A DNA stretch of 64,000 nt from Marsupella aquatica (taxonomy: Eukaryota; Marchantiophyta), in contig OZ316891.1 in the NCBI GenBank assembly GCA_973895155.1, forward strand, positions 2,480,001 through 2,544,000. Reading direction: 5' to 3'. The translations under genes were made by a program, and so were the position numbers. This document shows, piece after piece, positions 1 through 12,449 of this stretch (the first letter of the stretch is position 1; every line of letters starts with the position of its first letter). The notes under the pieces are model-generated. The model was not told where the DNA came from. It worked only from the letters and a program-made list of their open reading frames with translations, and made no database searches.

Positions 1-2497
1 AGTGACCCTATCAAATTTGTAGAGCTCAACCACAGGATATGCCGGAGTTTACCGAAATCCAAAGCAGCTTCGGAAACAACTGGTGAGGCTGAAAGTTCTG
101 TACCTTCCAGATCATCCCACGACGCTACGGTCGGTAGGTTGAACACACTTGCTGAACCATCTGCCAAGCCTGCTACAATCAGAAACCTGCTCGCGGTCTC
201 GAAAATGGATGCCACAGTTTGCACAGCAGATGGAAACTTTACCTTAAACGAAAACATAGGTGGTGGAATCATAGAATGTGAAAGTGAAGTGACAAGCAGG
301 TTTCTACCATCAATGACAAACGCTGTGCTGCATCCCAAAACTGCGCTTTTCCAGCAAAGAGTGATTTTGTGGAAAAACCCGGAAGTGGTCCAACAGAGGA
401 GGTGCAATGGCTTCTCCGAGTCCCAGGAAAAGTTCACATTATCTGATGCAGGATACCGCCATTCCTGCTTCAAATACCAATGGCAATTACTCCTGTTCCA
501 TACTTGAATGCCATCCCAATCATTGTGTCGAATAAGGGTTGCCAAAAGTTCCGAATTGGCATTCCACTGGAGGGAATGTACTTTAGCTTCAGGTGCGGCC
601 AATACTTCAAAAGATCCCCGTTTCAACCCATTCCTTTCGAAAAGCACAACTACTGGTGACTCTCTTGTATCTATGCGACTAGAAGCAGTGGTAATAAAAG
701 AACCAGAAGGGCTCCAAGCAAGTGCCGGCTCTGGTAAGTTCAGAGGCTCTCCATTGGAATGCAAGGTGCCAGTTTCCCTCTCCCACACCATGAGTGAACT
801 TGTTGAGCCAACTGTCCCTGGGGTCGATGACTCATCCTGAGCCTCCAATGTACTAAAGTATTTTCCATCCCCTCGCCAACTGATTTGCACACCGCCAGGA
901 CTTAAATGTGCTGACCTGCTGCTTCCCTACATGTAATATTATCTGTGAGCGTCCCCAGCCAAACGATAGAAGATGAGGAAACGCAACTAAAAATTATCCA
1001 AGGCAAGCATGACAAGAAAGCACATTCTAAGCATCCATTTGGTAGACGGCAGCAAGGCCCAGGCCAAACTTAATCTTACAACAAGAATAACAACGGACTC
1101 TCTGTAATTCCATAAATCGACCATCTAGAGAAAGAAAAGTCAACACATAAAAGGAAAACAATAGATGAAATCTTGATTCAGTACAAGTCTTTTCTTAAGC
1201 AGAAACTCTGAGATTTGTACACTTCATTTGACACTAAAAACGAAACTCGGGTCTCTCTATCTTTTCATAAAAGATCACTGAAATTAATTTTGCCTTCTTA
1301 CAAGTCCAGGAGCTCACGGTGATGCATAAGTGCATCTGGCAAAGTATTCATGTCAAATCGCACACGCTAGTGATCCCACGAACGGTGGTTTTCTGAACAA
1401 TGTTACAGCTTGCTGAGTTGCATACTACAGACTTAAACGTCGAGTTATATTAAAGGAACAAGTTTGCAGATGACGGTGATATTTGGAGAGGAACGATTAG
1501 CAAACACTTACCGGAGGCCGGTTGAGGGACATTTCATGTAAGACATCCCAATCTTGCGTCATTAGGAGAAGTTGCCCAAGTCCAGTGGCCACCACAAAGA
1601 GGTCTCCATCAGGACTCAGAGCCAGGCTCACAATGCCACCCTCAACGGCCCCCACCAATTCCACCTCCTGGGATCCAGGATCCACCTCGAAAATATCTCC
1701 GGCAGCCAATCCCAACACCAACACCTCCTTATCCAGCAAAAACTCCATACAAACAATCCTGTCTACATCTTCTTGTATCTCGCCACCATTTAATAGTGCA
1801 CCAGTAGAGCGAACCTGAAAACCCGACGAACAAGAATTTTCATGCAGAAGCTCAAATTCGTCTCAAAACAACATATGCCTAGACAATTCCCTAAAGTTTG
1901 CCATAAACGATGTATTTAGAGATTCCAAAGGTTCTCCAAGTTACCATTACGGATCAGCTGCTCGTCGTTACTCAGCAATAACCATCTGAACTTTGCACTT
2001 CGAACTCAAATACATAGAAACACGCCCTGTTCCCCAAACTTATAGCTCCCTTATCAAATCATCCCAATCGAGTAGATGCCCAAACACTAGATTGATTTTG
2101 AGCATATGTATTCATAGCATTCGCACAGGAACAACAACGTACTTATTTTAAGTACCAAACATAAAACCAAAAATGACTGTTCACGCAACCTCAATTCTAA
2201 ACTGTCGAAGCGAAAGACTCCCCGGACCGCTGCTGCTGAATACATCACATCTCTCAAAAAGAATCATTGTACCAAAAAATAAATACGCACTACAAAAGGA
2301 AGACGAGCAAAGGAGAAAGAAAACACCTCTCCGGCAGGACTAACGGTGTGAATGACGAAAGTATTGGAGGCCAGAAACATTCGGCCATGGTCTGAATCGT
2401 ACGCTGCAGCCACAATGACCTCTCCCTTAGAAGAGTCAAGGGGCAAATTCACCCGCTCCTCTCGAAATACCTGCAAGTTCCGCATCTCTGATCGCAA
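1..2497 (-). CDS. ELP1: Elongator complex subunit 1 (ELP1/IKAP), N-terminal part
   Basis: The gene encodes the scaffold subunit of Elongator, which makes the cm5/mcm5 wobble-uridine modifications of tRNA and assists transcription elongation. Three exons can be read. Exon 1 is 2485 (or the ATG four codons upstream at 2497) to 2327. Exon 2 is 1814-1512, and a long exon from about 920 continues past base 1. Exon 1 starts MRNLQVF, like the family start, and joins exon 2 in phase (GE|VRSTG). Exon 2 carries the diagnostic GDLFVVATGLGQLLLMTQDW. The long exon carries ISWRGDGKYFS, VWERETGTLHS, FERNGLKRGSFE and NNHWYLK-like NCHWYLKQEWRYP, all first-propeller WD40 segments. The phases of exon 2 and the long exon do not join directly, so a short exon between about 930 and 1500 is unresolved. 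About two thirds of the protein (second propeller, TPR region) lies outside the window. Confidence 0.93.
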
Positions 2498-2898
2498 TGT
2501 CGTCCAAACCTTTCCGCCAGCTCAGAGTTATGCCTTGCGTCACAAAATTGAGCTTGTGAGAAGCCCTTCACAACCAATTTTGCGCCGAAACAGAGCTTTG
2601 CAATCCCTATGAGATTCCTCGGCGATTGACTTAATAATGGGCCGCGACTTGGTTGCTGCTCCTGCGCAGGGTCATACCGACAATGCAGAATAATCAAAGG
2701 ACATTAAACCCGATTTTCGTACCGACCATGCTTAAGAATTGGATTTGAATCACGCGTTTCAGTTCGTCTCTTCGCGCGGCAAGCACAAAGGCCTGGTGTG
2801 AACATGGAAGAATTCCCAATTGTGGCAGATTGAGCTCCGGAGTACGTGCACGGAGGGGGGACAGAGGAAGCGAACGGACAACGGAAAGAGCCAGTTAT

Positions 2899-2911
2899 AA
2901 ACCCTAAACCC
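2899..2911. promoter_or_regulatory. Telo-box upstream of ELP1
   Basis: The + strand reads AAACCCTAAACCC, a telo-box (core AAACCCTAA) and one and a half plant telomere units. It lies about 400 bp upstream of the ELP1 start codon. Telo-boxes are known in promoters of plant genes for ribosome biogenesis and translation. The transcription start is not known, so it may be promoter or 5' leader. Confidence 0.5.
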
Positions 2912-2959
2912 TCGCTCTTTCACTTCACTTTGCAATGTTGAAAATGGCAACAAAACATG

Positions 2960-5046
2960 AGATTAGAAAATGGCAGTGTACCGTCATTCTAAGACGAGAG
3001 TTAATTAAGGGGTTGATCCCGTTGGGCGACATATTCTATTGATGGGGCTCATTTTGTCAAATGAAATGTCATGATGGTGTAGATTAAGGGCCTGGAAACT
3101 GGAGATTTTGCATACAATAAAGTTCTGGGTAGAGGATGTTATGTACAACTATAATAAGGAATTGCGCCTTTTAGTCCTCCCTTCTAATACAGAAAAGTTC
3201 CTGGGCAAAAAAGATCCACAATCGTTGGATTCGAGTACCTGTTTTCCCTGACCATTGATGAAGGGAGTTTGCACCCCCTGACACATATGTGCCTCCCGCT
3301 GCCCCATAAATGCCCCAGCCCAACTCCCTATGGGCCAGATCCTTGCACTGTACAACGCACGGGCATAGGGCTGGTGTGATATAATAACCTGAAGAGTGAG
3401 AGCTTCCACTAGAGTTTTGAGGGTCCATTATTATTATTACCCATAGTGTTCCAGATGTAGGACCTTACTACACTTAAAGACCTGAGAGATTTTTATTTTT
3501 CTAACTTTAGTAAAAGTAACAGAGAATCTTCTTAAAGAGGTTATCTAGATTTTGACCAGGACATTCTGCTCCCATAATGCCCTGAAAAATACAAAGGATC
3601 AGGAAGCTCAATTGCATAACACAATGGAGCCCCTATAATGCACTCATGCATGGATTGCACTATGCTATAAGTGCAATAACACTCTGCACTTACCACTATT
3701 TTGGACTGAACAAGGAATATTTCTGCAAACAAGCAAGGTGTTTTATTTTCAGCAGGACTTAGTAAAGAGAAGTGAGCTCATACTTAAGGAAGCCCACAAA
3801 GAACCAGAGGAGAAAACAATGTTTTTTTTATTGCATTATTGCACAGTTTTAACACTCTACAAAGATTAAGAAATGTTCTCTTGCATTAAACCTATGGGTA
3901 AACCTCCTTAATCTGACAAGTCATACCTTATTTGGAAAACAATATGCTAAGAAGGACTCGTCTGCCAAAGACAGCCTCGGAAGGCAGCCTGCATGAATTG
4001 TTGGAGTAAGTCATTTTCATGTTTTGCTCAAGGAAAAAATTGCGCACAGTGATCCAAAAATAAATATTTATGATGAGTGAAGATTTGGGGGAAAAAATGG
4101 ATGGGCTTTGAGCCAACACAAAAAAATTATTCTTAGCTCACTTCAAGTGCATGAATTCAGATGGCAGTAGAGTATACTTGCTTCTACTGTAAGTACTACA
4201 TAACTACAAAGTACATTTAATGGCTGAGTACAATCTAGCGTGTAGCCACTATATGGGAAGTACATTCCCATAAGAGTCTTTTTGGATTTTTCTGTATATG
4301 GAATTTTAATTTTTCTGTTGGATAGATATATTTTTATTCACTCTTCTTTTCTTCTCTATTTTAATCACGTTGGAGGGAGGGTGAGAGGAAGGGAGAGAGA
4401 GAAAAGGAGGAAACAAGGGAAAATGTTCTCTCTCCACCTTGGGCAAGAACCTTATGACCAATGACAACCGCATATGGTTGCAACAACAATAATAAAAGCT
4501 AAAGGTGTTTTCTTTGAGGCCATGCATTCTCTTATATAGCATCGGAAAAAATCTCTTATTACTGTCCTGAGCCACTTACTCCTCTTCCCTTGCAAGTTTT
4601 AATTTCTCATTGCAAGTCATACAATCTCTATACAATGTTGAGTCAGGCAAACACGACAAAAATGTCACTGGTCCAATCATAAGTGAACATAGTACCTGAA
4701 AATATGAGCAAATACACAGGATACCCTTTACAAATGTACGGTCTCCCATATTTCTCCGTGCATATGCAGTTTGACATAAAGTCACCCTCATTTCTTTATA
4801 TTGTATTTCTTCTGGGTTGCAGCTCAGATGGACTTAAAGTCACCCTCATTTTTTTTTGGTTGCAACTCCTTTGACTTTTATGGTCCAGGAGTTTGTAATA
4901 CATTACCATTACCACCGTTACCATATGTAGTAACACCCTTAATCCTATATGTACTAAAAAGCTAAAAACACCCAGGCAATCAAGGGAACCATTTACTTGT
5001 TCCTTTCACCTTGGGGAGGAAAGCGCTGTTGAAGTGAATGCCTTAT
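2960..5046. other. AT-rich spacer between ELP1 and the TIR element
   Basis: I see no convincing coding sequence here. The short open frames lack recognisable motifs and splice signals. Composition is AT-rich, with a purine-rich GGAGGGAGGGTGAGAGGAAG patch near 4370-4420. Confidence 0.6.
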
Positions 5047-5048
5047 TA

Positions 5049-5599
5049 GGGTGTCTCAAAGGCTGGCATTAACTAGATAAAGCCCTGGCTCCCATAACTC
5101 CAGTCTTACAAGAACTCCTGTAAAAGTTATGGGAGCTGATCTTCAGCTATCCTAAGGAAAGTCTGCGAGCTCAACATTTAACCCGTAACTTTCCCGCAAC
5201 TTTAGGCTCAATCCAGAACTCCAAATTTCCAAGACTCCAAAACTCCAAAAAGCCACAATTGAAGGCACGTGGACTTTGCACCTAACATGGTGATTGCTGC
5301 TTCACCCTAAACTTTGCACAATTTGAGGTGGCCGCTAATCAAAGAATGAAGGAATAAAAGATTTTAGGCTATGAGACAGGTGAAGCAGTACCTCTTGCCT
5401 TATGGGGCAGATCAATGCTACCTCGCCCCATTTTTAAAATTTCATAATCGGGCGGTAATAGGTCCCATAACCCCCATAACCTGAGTTATGGGGATACACC
5501 ACAAATCTGTAAACTTTCACTAACGACCCAGCTTACACCACAAATCTGTAAACTTTCACTAACTAAACTTTCACTAACGACCCAGCTTTCGAGACGCCC
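5049..5599. mobile_element. Non-autonomous TIR DNA transposon (MITE-like), copy 1
   Basis: The left end reads GGGTGTCTCAAAGGCTGG and the reverse complement of the right end reads GGGCGTCTCGAAAGCTGG, 15 of 18 identical. The dinucleotide TA flanks both ends (5047-5048 and 5600-5601), as in a TA target-site duplication. The 551-bp interior has no coding capacity. It contains palindromic pairs around the motif CCCATAACT/AGTTATGGG (near 5090-5136 and 5470-5491) and a 29-bp direct repeat (5496-5524 and 5535-5563). TA duplication points to Tc1/mariner-like or a related superfamily, but the termini do not match a family I can name. A related copy lies at 34260-34921. Confidence 0.75.
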
Positions 5600-5954
5600 T
5601 ATTAGCCGCGGGATCTCCGAATAGACCAGAAGAAACAACAATCCTCTCGAGAGCTTGGAAGCCTCGTCTCTCAGGACTGCACTCCTTGCGATGGCAGAGT
5701 CTAGGTTGGTGCTTCGATTGGCCGAATGAGAAAATGGACACAGCGCAGCGGAGCGGAAGATTGTTCAGCCGGAAGCTATACTCGTTTCTCCATTAAATTT
5801 CTTCCAGGAAATTGTTTGTGGGCGGATCAGGTGGAACTGTGGAAATGCTGCTGGAATTGGATGGGAGGAGTCTGTAGCCGGCGGCCATCAGCGTCGGCAC
5901 CTCCGGTTTGATCTCGGGCAGGAGAAAGAGTGGAGCAGGAGGAGCTCGATCGCC

Positions 5955-6104
5955 ATGGATCAGCTTGAAATGGGGCCTCCAGGTCCAGTGCGGTATATCA
6001 TTGGGGCGGCGGTCATGATGGTTGGAATCGTGCTGCCTGTAGGATACATGATGTTTAGAACCAAGCGAGTGCCCAACTCCTCCGGCTATGCCAAGCAGAC
6101 GTAG
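5955..6104 (+). CDS. 49-residue conserved plant single-pass membrane protein
   Basis: This short intronless frame encodes a complete small protein. An N-terminal stretch MDQLEMGPPGPVRY is followed by a hydrophobic segment of about 18 residues (IIGAAVMMVGIVLPVGYMM) and a basic tail, FRTKRVPNSSGYAKQT. Plants have a widespread family of roughly 50-60-residue proteins with this layout and with the same VLPVGYMMFR-KRVP core and SYAKQT-like end, which is why I regard it as real. Its biochemical role is not known to me. One transmembrane helix with a positive C-terminal flank suggests a membrane anchor or a small complex subunit. The ATG sits in a good context (CGCCATGGA). The 5' flank from about 5600 is GC-richer than the spacer and probably contains the promoter and leader. 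Confidence 0.8.
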   Translation: MDQLEMGPPGPVRYIIGAAVMMVGIVLPVGYMMFRTKRVPNSSGYAKQT

Positions 6105-8985
6105 GTTTGTTTGCTTGCTTGCCTGGTGGAAGACCTGCCGTGCCTGTGCCTGACAGAAGCATCATGTTTGTGAAGGATTGCTACTGCGTGCGCTCTCTGC
6201 CCTATCTACGTGTAAAGTATGTCTGAAAACTATCAAACATGGCATGGACTGGAATGGAATTGAGAGTCTTCTTCGTCTTTATGGTGTGGGAGGCACGCAG
6301 CCGATGTTGCAGTGGAGTTTGTTTGGTTTTTCAGGTTATTTCGACTGACCGTCTTGTTGGATGAGTTGTGTTTGCAGACAGGTGGAACACGAGGCACCTT
6401 CCCGTTTCTTTTGATCTCCTCGGTACTAGCAGCAGCAGCAGTTGGATTTGGGATTAGTAGTGATGCCGGTGACAAATTTTAGCAGCGCGGTGGGGAGGCC
6501 TGAAGGTTGTTATTAAGACGATTTGTTTTTTTGTCTCACGTACCTCGTCTGTTGCTCTTACACTCCTACAACGGGGAAGACAAGATGTATGGCAACTTTC
6601 GGACCCACAGCTATTCTGACGCACGCAGCCGCCCGACCAATCTCGAGAGGAGTGAGTGTTCGACTACCTTAAATATGATGCTACCCCCACCCCAGATTGC
6701 TGTTCTATGTTCGTTGTCGATGTTCTGCAATGTTTGGTCCAGGAACCGTATTCTATGGAATGAGCGCTTAGTTGCCTGATTACCAAGGAAGCCAGAGAGA
6801 TCCATTCACTCCTCAAGCATACTAATGGTGCAGAATTCGTTCTCAATTGAAGCAGCGGTTCTGTTGCCACCTGTGGTTAGGCTCGGCGGACTTGAAATGA
6901 AGTCGAACAAATAGATTGCAATTGACCAGGTGATACGTGCAGTACTCAGCTTCCCGATGGTCGTCCTGACCTTGGATTTGGCAGTGGTCGGGAACCTCTT
7001 ATCTCCATATGGCTCGTAAACAGGAAGTACGCCGTTTAGAGGATCTGTGGCGTTTGCTAGAGGAATGTGTGCTAAAGGAATGTGCCAAGATATCACCAAA
7101 TTGGCACGAGTCGCACAATGCTTCTATGGCACGCAAACGATTGGTTTGTCCATGAAATCTTAGTTTTGTAAATAGTTTGACGCTGACTAAATCCTGTCGA
7201 CATGGTAGTCGACCCGAAGACGATAATTTTTGCACTGGGACGTCAGAACTTGGTGTTACTTTTTCTGCAATATCTCATTGTACTCCAAGAAGCCGTTTGC
7301 CCTGCGTGGATAATTACCAAAGTTCCCTTCTCAAGATGGACTGCGCAAATCTTTTGAAATCTTTTGGCAGGATTACTCCTCATGTAAACTTAGCAGCTGG
7401 AATGAAAAATACTTTTTGTAGTGTCTTCTTGATTGATTAATATCGTGTTGTGCTCCAGCTATGAATCACCAAGCTGATTTCTGAACTTCTTTATGCTGTT
7501 CACAGGGAAATGCAAGCTGCCCCAACGTCGACCGTAAGTCGGCGCTGGAGGGGCCTTTGATATATGAGGACTACAGGCTCAAGCTGGTGGGAGGAAGTTT
7601 GATTGAACGGCGTCAAAAACTCTACAACCCATAGCATTCCCAGAATTCGTAGGTGCAAGGTTCTGTAAAATCCAGAGAAATGGGAGCATAGCATCTTTCC
7701 AGAAAGTGTTTGAAGCCTGTTATGGTGATCCCAGTGCTTAATGCATGGCTTCGTAAAAGAGTTTTTGAAGCAGGAAGGGAGGTCCTCGTCAGTAGTTCCG
7801 AGTGACACATGCTTCTGGGTAATTGCCCAGTAGAAACGTCTGCTGAATGTGAAACATAGGGAACGTGCAGAGGTGTTGCAGAATATGGTTGTGTAGGATG
7901 TCCTCTAAGGCAGGTGAAACGTTGGGACGGGCTAAAAGCTAAGGTATTATCTTGGCAGATGAGAAGGATTGGAGGGTGATCTACATCCTGAGGTATTGTT
8001 TAGAAGGCCCAAAGCACGTTATTTGGTGTGGGAGCACTCCTGGAAGGCACGGATGGTCATAATCTGAGCTATCAAAAAGATTGGCAGCCTGGCAGTCTCA
8101 TCAACTTCGAGGGGATGTTAGATGACGAGGATGCCTGGGTTACTCAACAAGATGCCCTCCAGTTACGTCCTCTTAGAAGGGAATACTTCTTCGATTAACT
8201 AACTGGCTTTTAAGGGAAGAAGTTAGTGGAACTATGTTGGCACGCCAAGGCTTGGAACGAAGCGGTGATTTATTCAAATGCATTTACCGGATATGTTTAA
8301 TGCCGTAAAGCTTGAAAGCAAAAAGCATTTTCTCTACATTTCCCGACAGCAAAGTTTGGAGCCAATTCCTGTTTCCTATGGTATGATGCTGAACGTTCTA
8401 TCTAGTTTAGGTTAGTAATAAAGCCGGCTGTTTCAAAGACTGTAGATCCTCCACTCCGGTCAAGTACTACCAAGTAGTAATCATGGGAGGATGTGGGGAT
8501 CCTTGGAGAGACGGAGACGGATGGTCAGGATATCATGCAGCTTCTAGAAAATTATCCTTCGAGGATCAAATTCCTTAGCAGTTGGATGTGCTTGCCAGGA
8601 GCTAAGTCAGTTTTGCAATAAAGCCCAATTCAGCATAGTCGGAAAACCCCAGAAGCCCGTCCCAAAGAGATTGCTCGTATTCGGTTGACGGGATTGGCAG
8701 TAACAGTGCTTGGTTTCATTGGATCTGAGGCAGTCCAACTTCCAACTGGTTCTCTCCTTGGCTTTTGAAAGAACTTTCGGATTTGTACTTGAAGGTCGCG
8801 AGACTGACTCCTAAAGGGATACCAGCCGAAGGTGGAGAGCGCATTTTTTTACTTTACTATTTTGGATCTGTCAGTAGTTCTGGACCCCGCAAGGGGTGCG
8901 AATCAGCTACACCTATATTTGCATGGAATACTTCATGTTCTTTCACTTGACTGGAAATAGGACTTGATTGAAATTTAGACTGGAA
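6105..8985. other. 3' flank of the small membrane-protein gene, no further gene seen
   Basis: Composition is close to that of transcribed DNA up to about 8.9 kb, so a long or intron-containing 3' UTR of the upstream gene is possible. No open frame shows a recognisable domain, and I could not link any by splice sites. Confidence 0.4.
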
Positions 8986-8994
8986 ATAGGAATT

Positions 8995-9160
8995 CTGATC
9001 CATCGTGGGGCCAATAATTTATTGTCTGACTAATTCTTTCGAAGTTTAGATTAGGAATAAGTCTGATTCATCGTGGGGCCAATAAGTGATTATGTCTGAC
9101 TGATTGTTTCGAAGTTCTGATTCATGTTGGGGCCAATAATGTGCAATCGTCTGTCTGTCA
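8995..9160. repeat. Imperfect tandem repeat, three copies of ~54-68 bp
   Basis: Three copies begin with CTGATYCATSKTGGGGCCAA-like sequence at about 8995, 9063 and 9117. Each continues through TGTCTGACT and TTTCGAAGTT segments; the third copy is truncated. Confidence 0.75.
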
Positions 9161-10621
9161 GAGATGAAGAATATATCGGATTTCTCCCCGGCATGTGACG
9201 GAAACTGCTCACAAAACCCAAGTGAAAAGCTGTAGCTCTATGTGTTTCTGCCTACTTTCTTGAATAGCAATTGTAGTGGACAGTTCGATATCGAATTCAG
9301 ACTCCACCCACACCATTGTTATGTCACTTCCATCAAGTGGTGACAATATAATGAATGGCACTGAAGTATCACACTTTGCTAATGAATGCATATATTGCAT
9401 GTAACAAACTAAACACATTTGACAACACAAGTACATGTTTGATGACATTGTGTAGTGAGGTCAACGGAGAATAACAATATTCTACATACTTAAATGAGAT
9501 TACCATTCCTTAGTCACACAATCAACAGTTCCATTCGTTCCTCTTTCACAGAATCATCAGAGCGAGCGCGACAACGAAAGGTGTAGGATTTAAGACTTCT
9601 GAAAGCCCAGATATCATCAGAACGAATGGAGAATTCAAAAAAACAATCCTCTTTAACATTTTCTTGTGGCAAGTACTTTCTGTACGTTTCAATCAACCAC
9701 TGCCTGAATTGCACCGATGCTTTAACATGAATAGAATCTTTATCTTTTCAACCACAAAGAATGTATGTCCAAGTGGGAGTGAGAAAAAGATTCAAAACTT
9801 AGGATCAGAACAGCATGAGCCAAACACTTGCAAACGACTTTGATGAGACTACCACAAGTGGGGAACATACCATTGACCGGTCAAGATTAGGGGCTTCCGT
9901 ACTTTTCATAAGTCTTTTACATACTCGTTTCCTCAAATGTGAGGTTTGATCGTGCTCTCGTGAATTTGGTTGAGCGCATTCAACTGTCATGCAGAAATCC
10001 ATGAGTCTCTATATGGCTAGGACAGACCTTTTTCGTCTGCAAAACGTTGAAACTGCCACTCACATTGGCAGGCTTAAGGTGGGTAATCGGCAAAAATTTG
10101 ACGAGGATGGCTGTTACGTGTCTGGTGTTGACATCACAAATCCCTCACCCTCTTAAACACAGGGTTGCTCCCATTTTTCAGAACTCGGAATTCAGGTCCC
10201 AGGTCCCACTGGATCGACATCACCTGTTTGGAAACCAGCAAACATTGAATATCTCGCCATACATGATTGAATACAAGTCTGGTACACTGCGATTGAGCGA
10301 TTGCTTAGCTGTTTTTGACTTGTCATTTTCCTGAGAGATGCAGATCTAACGGTCACAGCTCTCAATCTCGAAGTGGATTCTTTACCAACCAACTCAATGA
10401 AAGCGATCGTTCTCAAACTTCTTACTGGCAACGGCTCAGCTTTCAGTCTCTTTATAGATATTCGACGATTTTCCACGTTCATTTGTCTCATTACAACATC
10501 ATATCACTAATCTTTTGGGGGACTTCCACAACATTTACATTATGCCTTTGAAAAATCTCGAAACTTTACACATATGATGAAATGCAGTTTGTATGCAAAG
10601 CAGAACTGAGTTTACTTACTT
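9161..10621. other. Region downstream of the RPA43-like gene, no gene recognised
   Basis: Several short frames on both strands lack motifs and family resemblance. The part next to 10621 probably includes the 3' UTR of the RPA43-like gene. Confidence 0.4.
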
Positions 10622-12149
10622 TCATCCTCTGCCTCTTGATCGAAACGAATGCTCATCAAGCCAGTCGACACTTCCTGTATCGTTGTCGGTAAGCGATCCG
10701 CATATATCGATTATGTGTTCTGTTTCCTGTAAACTTCAGAAACATTAATTTCAGTTGCATAAGATGAAAGCACCGATGTTCCTCAGTCTAAGTCCCTCAC
10801 AAAGTAATACTTTCTTGCTACAATCAAAGTGAGCTCTTGAACAATAATCTCAAAACAAGACCATGTGGAGTGAGCAGTAGACTATAGCTGGAAATTTTCA
10901 ACTAGAGGTCTTGAGGCACCTTTTCACAGAAAATCTGATCAAACTCCCGAGTTCAATCGTATGCCGGTTATCTAATTTACTTATCCAGGCTCGTCCATTA
11001 TGGTGCTGCAAGGAAACTTCCACACATTAACTCATCACAAATGTGCTTGAATCCGCAAAAATAGACAAAACCGCTTAGAGTCAGCCCTTGCAGATCTATC
11101 TGAATACAAAAAACATCAAAGAAAAAGATCACACATTTAGAGCTGAAAGACGTACTGCTGTGGAATATTCCAGGTCATCCCTTATATCATCAACTCCAAT
11201 AATTGTGTTGAAAAGCCCCAACACTACCACACCAATATAATCCTTTTCAACCTTGTTCACCTTGCCATCTGTTCCAAGCAAACATTATTATTTCCAAGCA
11301 CGTTTCTCTTGCTGAGATCTAGCATTTCACTCTTAGCTCAATTCTTCTCAGAATGCACTGTGTCCTCGTCCCTACCCGATATCTCAAACCTTAACAATAA
11401 AATTTGCAGGGGATTTCAACTCCGTGCCGCAAATGGCACAGCCCACAATCTCCTTCTCTGCCTGTATTACTTCAAGTTCATAATTTCCATGCGATTGTGA
11501 TTCGGCATTTATCATAGTCATCTCGCCTGGAGAGGCTTAAGAGACTTTTACAGTGCCACGATATTTTCATTTGTACAAGAGAAGTAACACGATCTCAGGA
11601 AAAAACATCCAACATCACAGGAACGAATAATAGAATTTGCAGGCTCGAAAAGTTGGAACCTCTTCAGGCCGCTACAAAACGTTTCTTCGCAGGAAGAGGG
11701 ACAAGAAGGAAGGGGGGGCGCGGTGGAGCCAAAGATAGAGACCCCACCAATCTTCATTCCAAGAGCCGGTGAGAAGAGCAGCAACTTGGCCGTCAGGTTA
11801 ACATGGAAGTAAGGATTTAGTCCGGAGAGGATCTTCGCGGTGTGACCAACAAGCTTGGGGGATAGGTACGCCAGAATTACACCTTCAAACTGCTCATTAA
11901 ACCTGTAATCAACACATGAGAACAACAGAACCGCGGCTATAACGTCAATTGACATCTAGAGCCTCTCAAATCACATCGAATCAATGATCAGGTTTTGCGA
12001 AAGTGGACACAAGTCTGGAAAAAGGACACCATTTTGTACCTAAGAAGGAGAGAATTGAGTATCTCGTGCACGCCCTGAGGCACATCCGCTGCGCGAGATG
12101 GGTGTACATACGCCGCCACTTTGGCCCTCACTGTCCGAATGCCTTCCAT
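10622..12149 (-). CDS. RNA polymerase I subunit RPA43-like protein
   Basis: The protein resembles the plant A43/RPA43-like subunit, which forms the Pol I stalk with A14 and contacts the initiation factor Rrn3/TIF-IA. Exon 1 (12149-12040) starts MEGIRTV and contains YVHPSRAADVPQGVHEILNSL, the family N-terminal signature. It joins exon 2 (11902-11748) in phase to give LLLRFNEQFEGVILAY, HTAKILSGLNPYFHVNL and LLLFSPALGMKI. Exon 3 (11268-11156) gives DGKVNKVEKDYIGVVVLGLF and the acidic GVDDIRDDLEY, the S1/OB-fold part. Further exons near 10980-10930 (HTIELGSLIRFSVKR) and 10720-10622 (ETEHIIDICGSL to SVDWLDEHSF and a TGA) complete the family order. The phases between exon 3 and these last exons are unresolved, so at least one small exon is missing from this model. 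An upstream in-frame ATG at 12245 would add 32 residues unlike the family. Confidence 0.85.
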
Positions 12150-12434
12150 GCTGACCCACGCCCTGCCACGAGGAGAAGGATCTGCTGGCAATTCTGCCCC
12201 AATTCCGGCAAGTACGAGCGCGTTTGACCACCAAAAAATTGTCAAACAGCTCCTCTCTCAAAGCACGAGAAGGGCTGAGAAGACTTAGAGCTTGTTTATT
12301 CTAAATTCTACATGATGATGGTCGAAATAGACTCCGAGTGTCACCTGTTTTCTGGTCTCAAGCTGCTCACGAGAAGAAGCTCTCGCGATGGTCGACCTGA
12401 ACACGAATTTTGCTAGCAACGAGAGGGAAATGGC

Positions 12435-12445
12435 TTTAGGGTTTA
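12435..12445. promoter_or_regulatory. Telo-box upstream of the RPA43-like gene
   Basis: The + strand reads TTTAGGGTTTA, i.e. the telo-box AAACCCTAA in the gene's sense, about 290 bp upstream of the RPA43-like start codon. ELP1 has the same motif at a similar distance. Confidence 0.5.
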
Positions 12446-12449
12446 AGAT

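Noticed and set aside
139-840. Two + strand open frames totalling ~230 codons
   Set aside because: They are antisense to the ELP1 long exon, which has clear family similarity on the minus strand.
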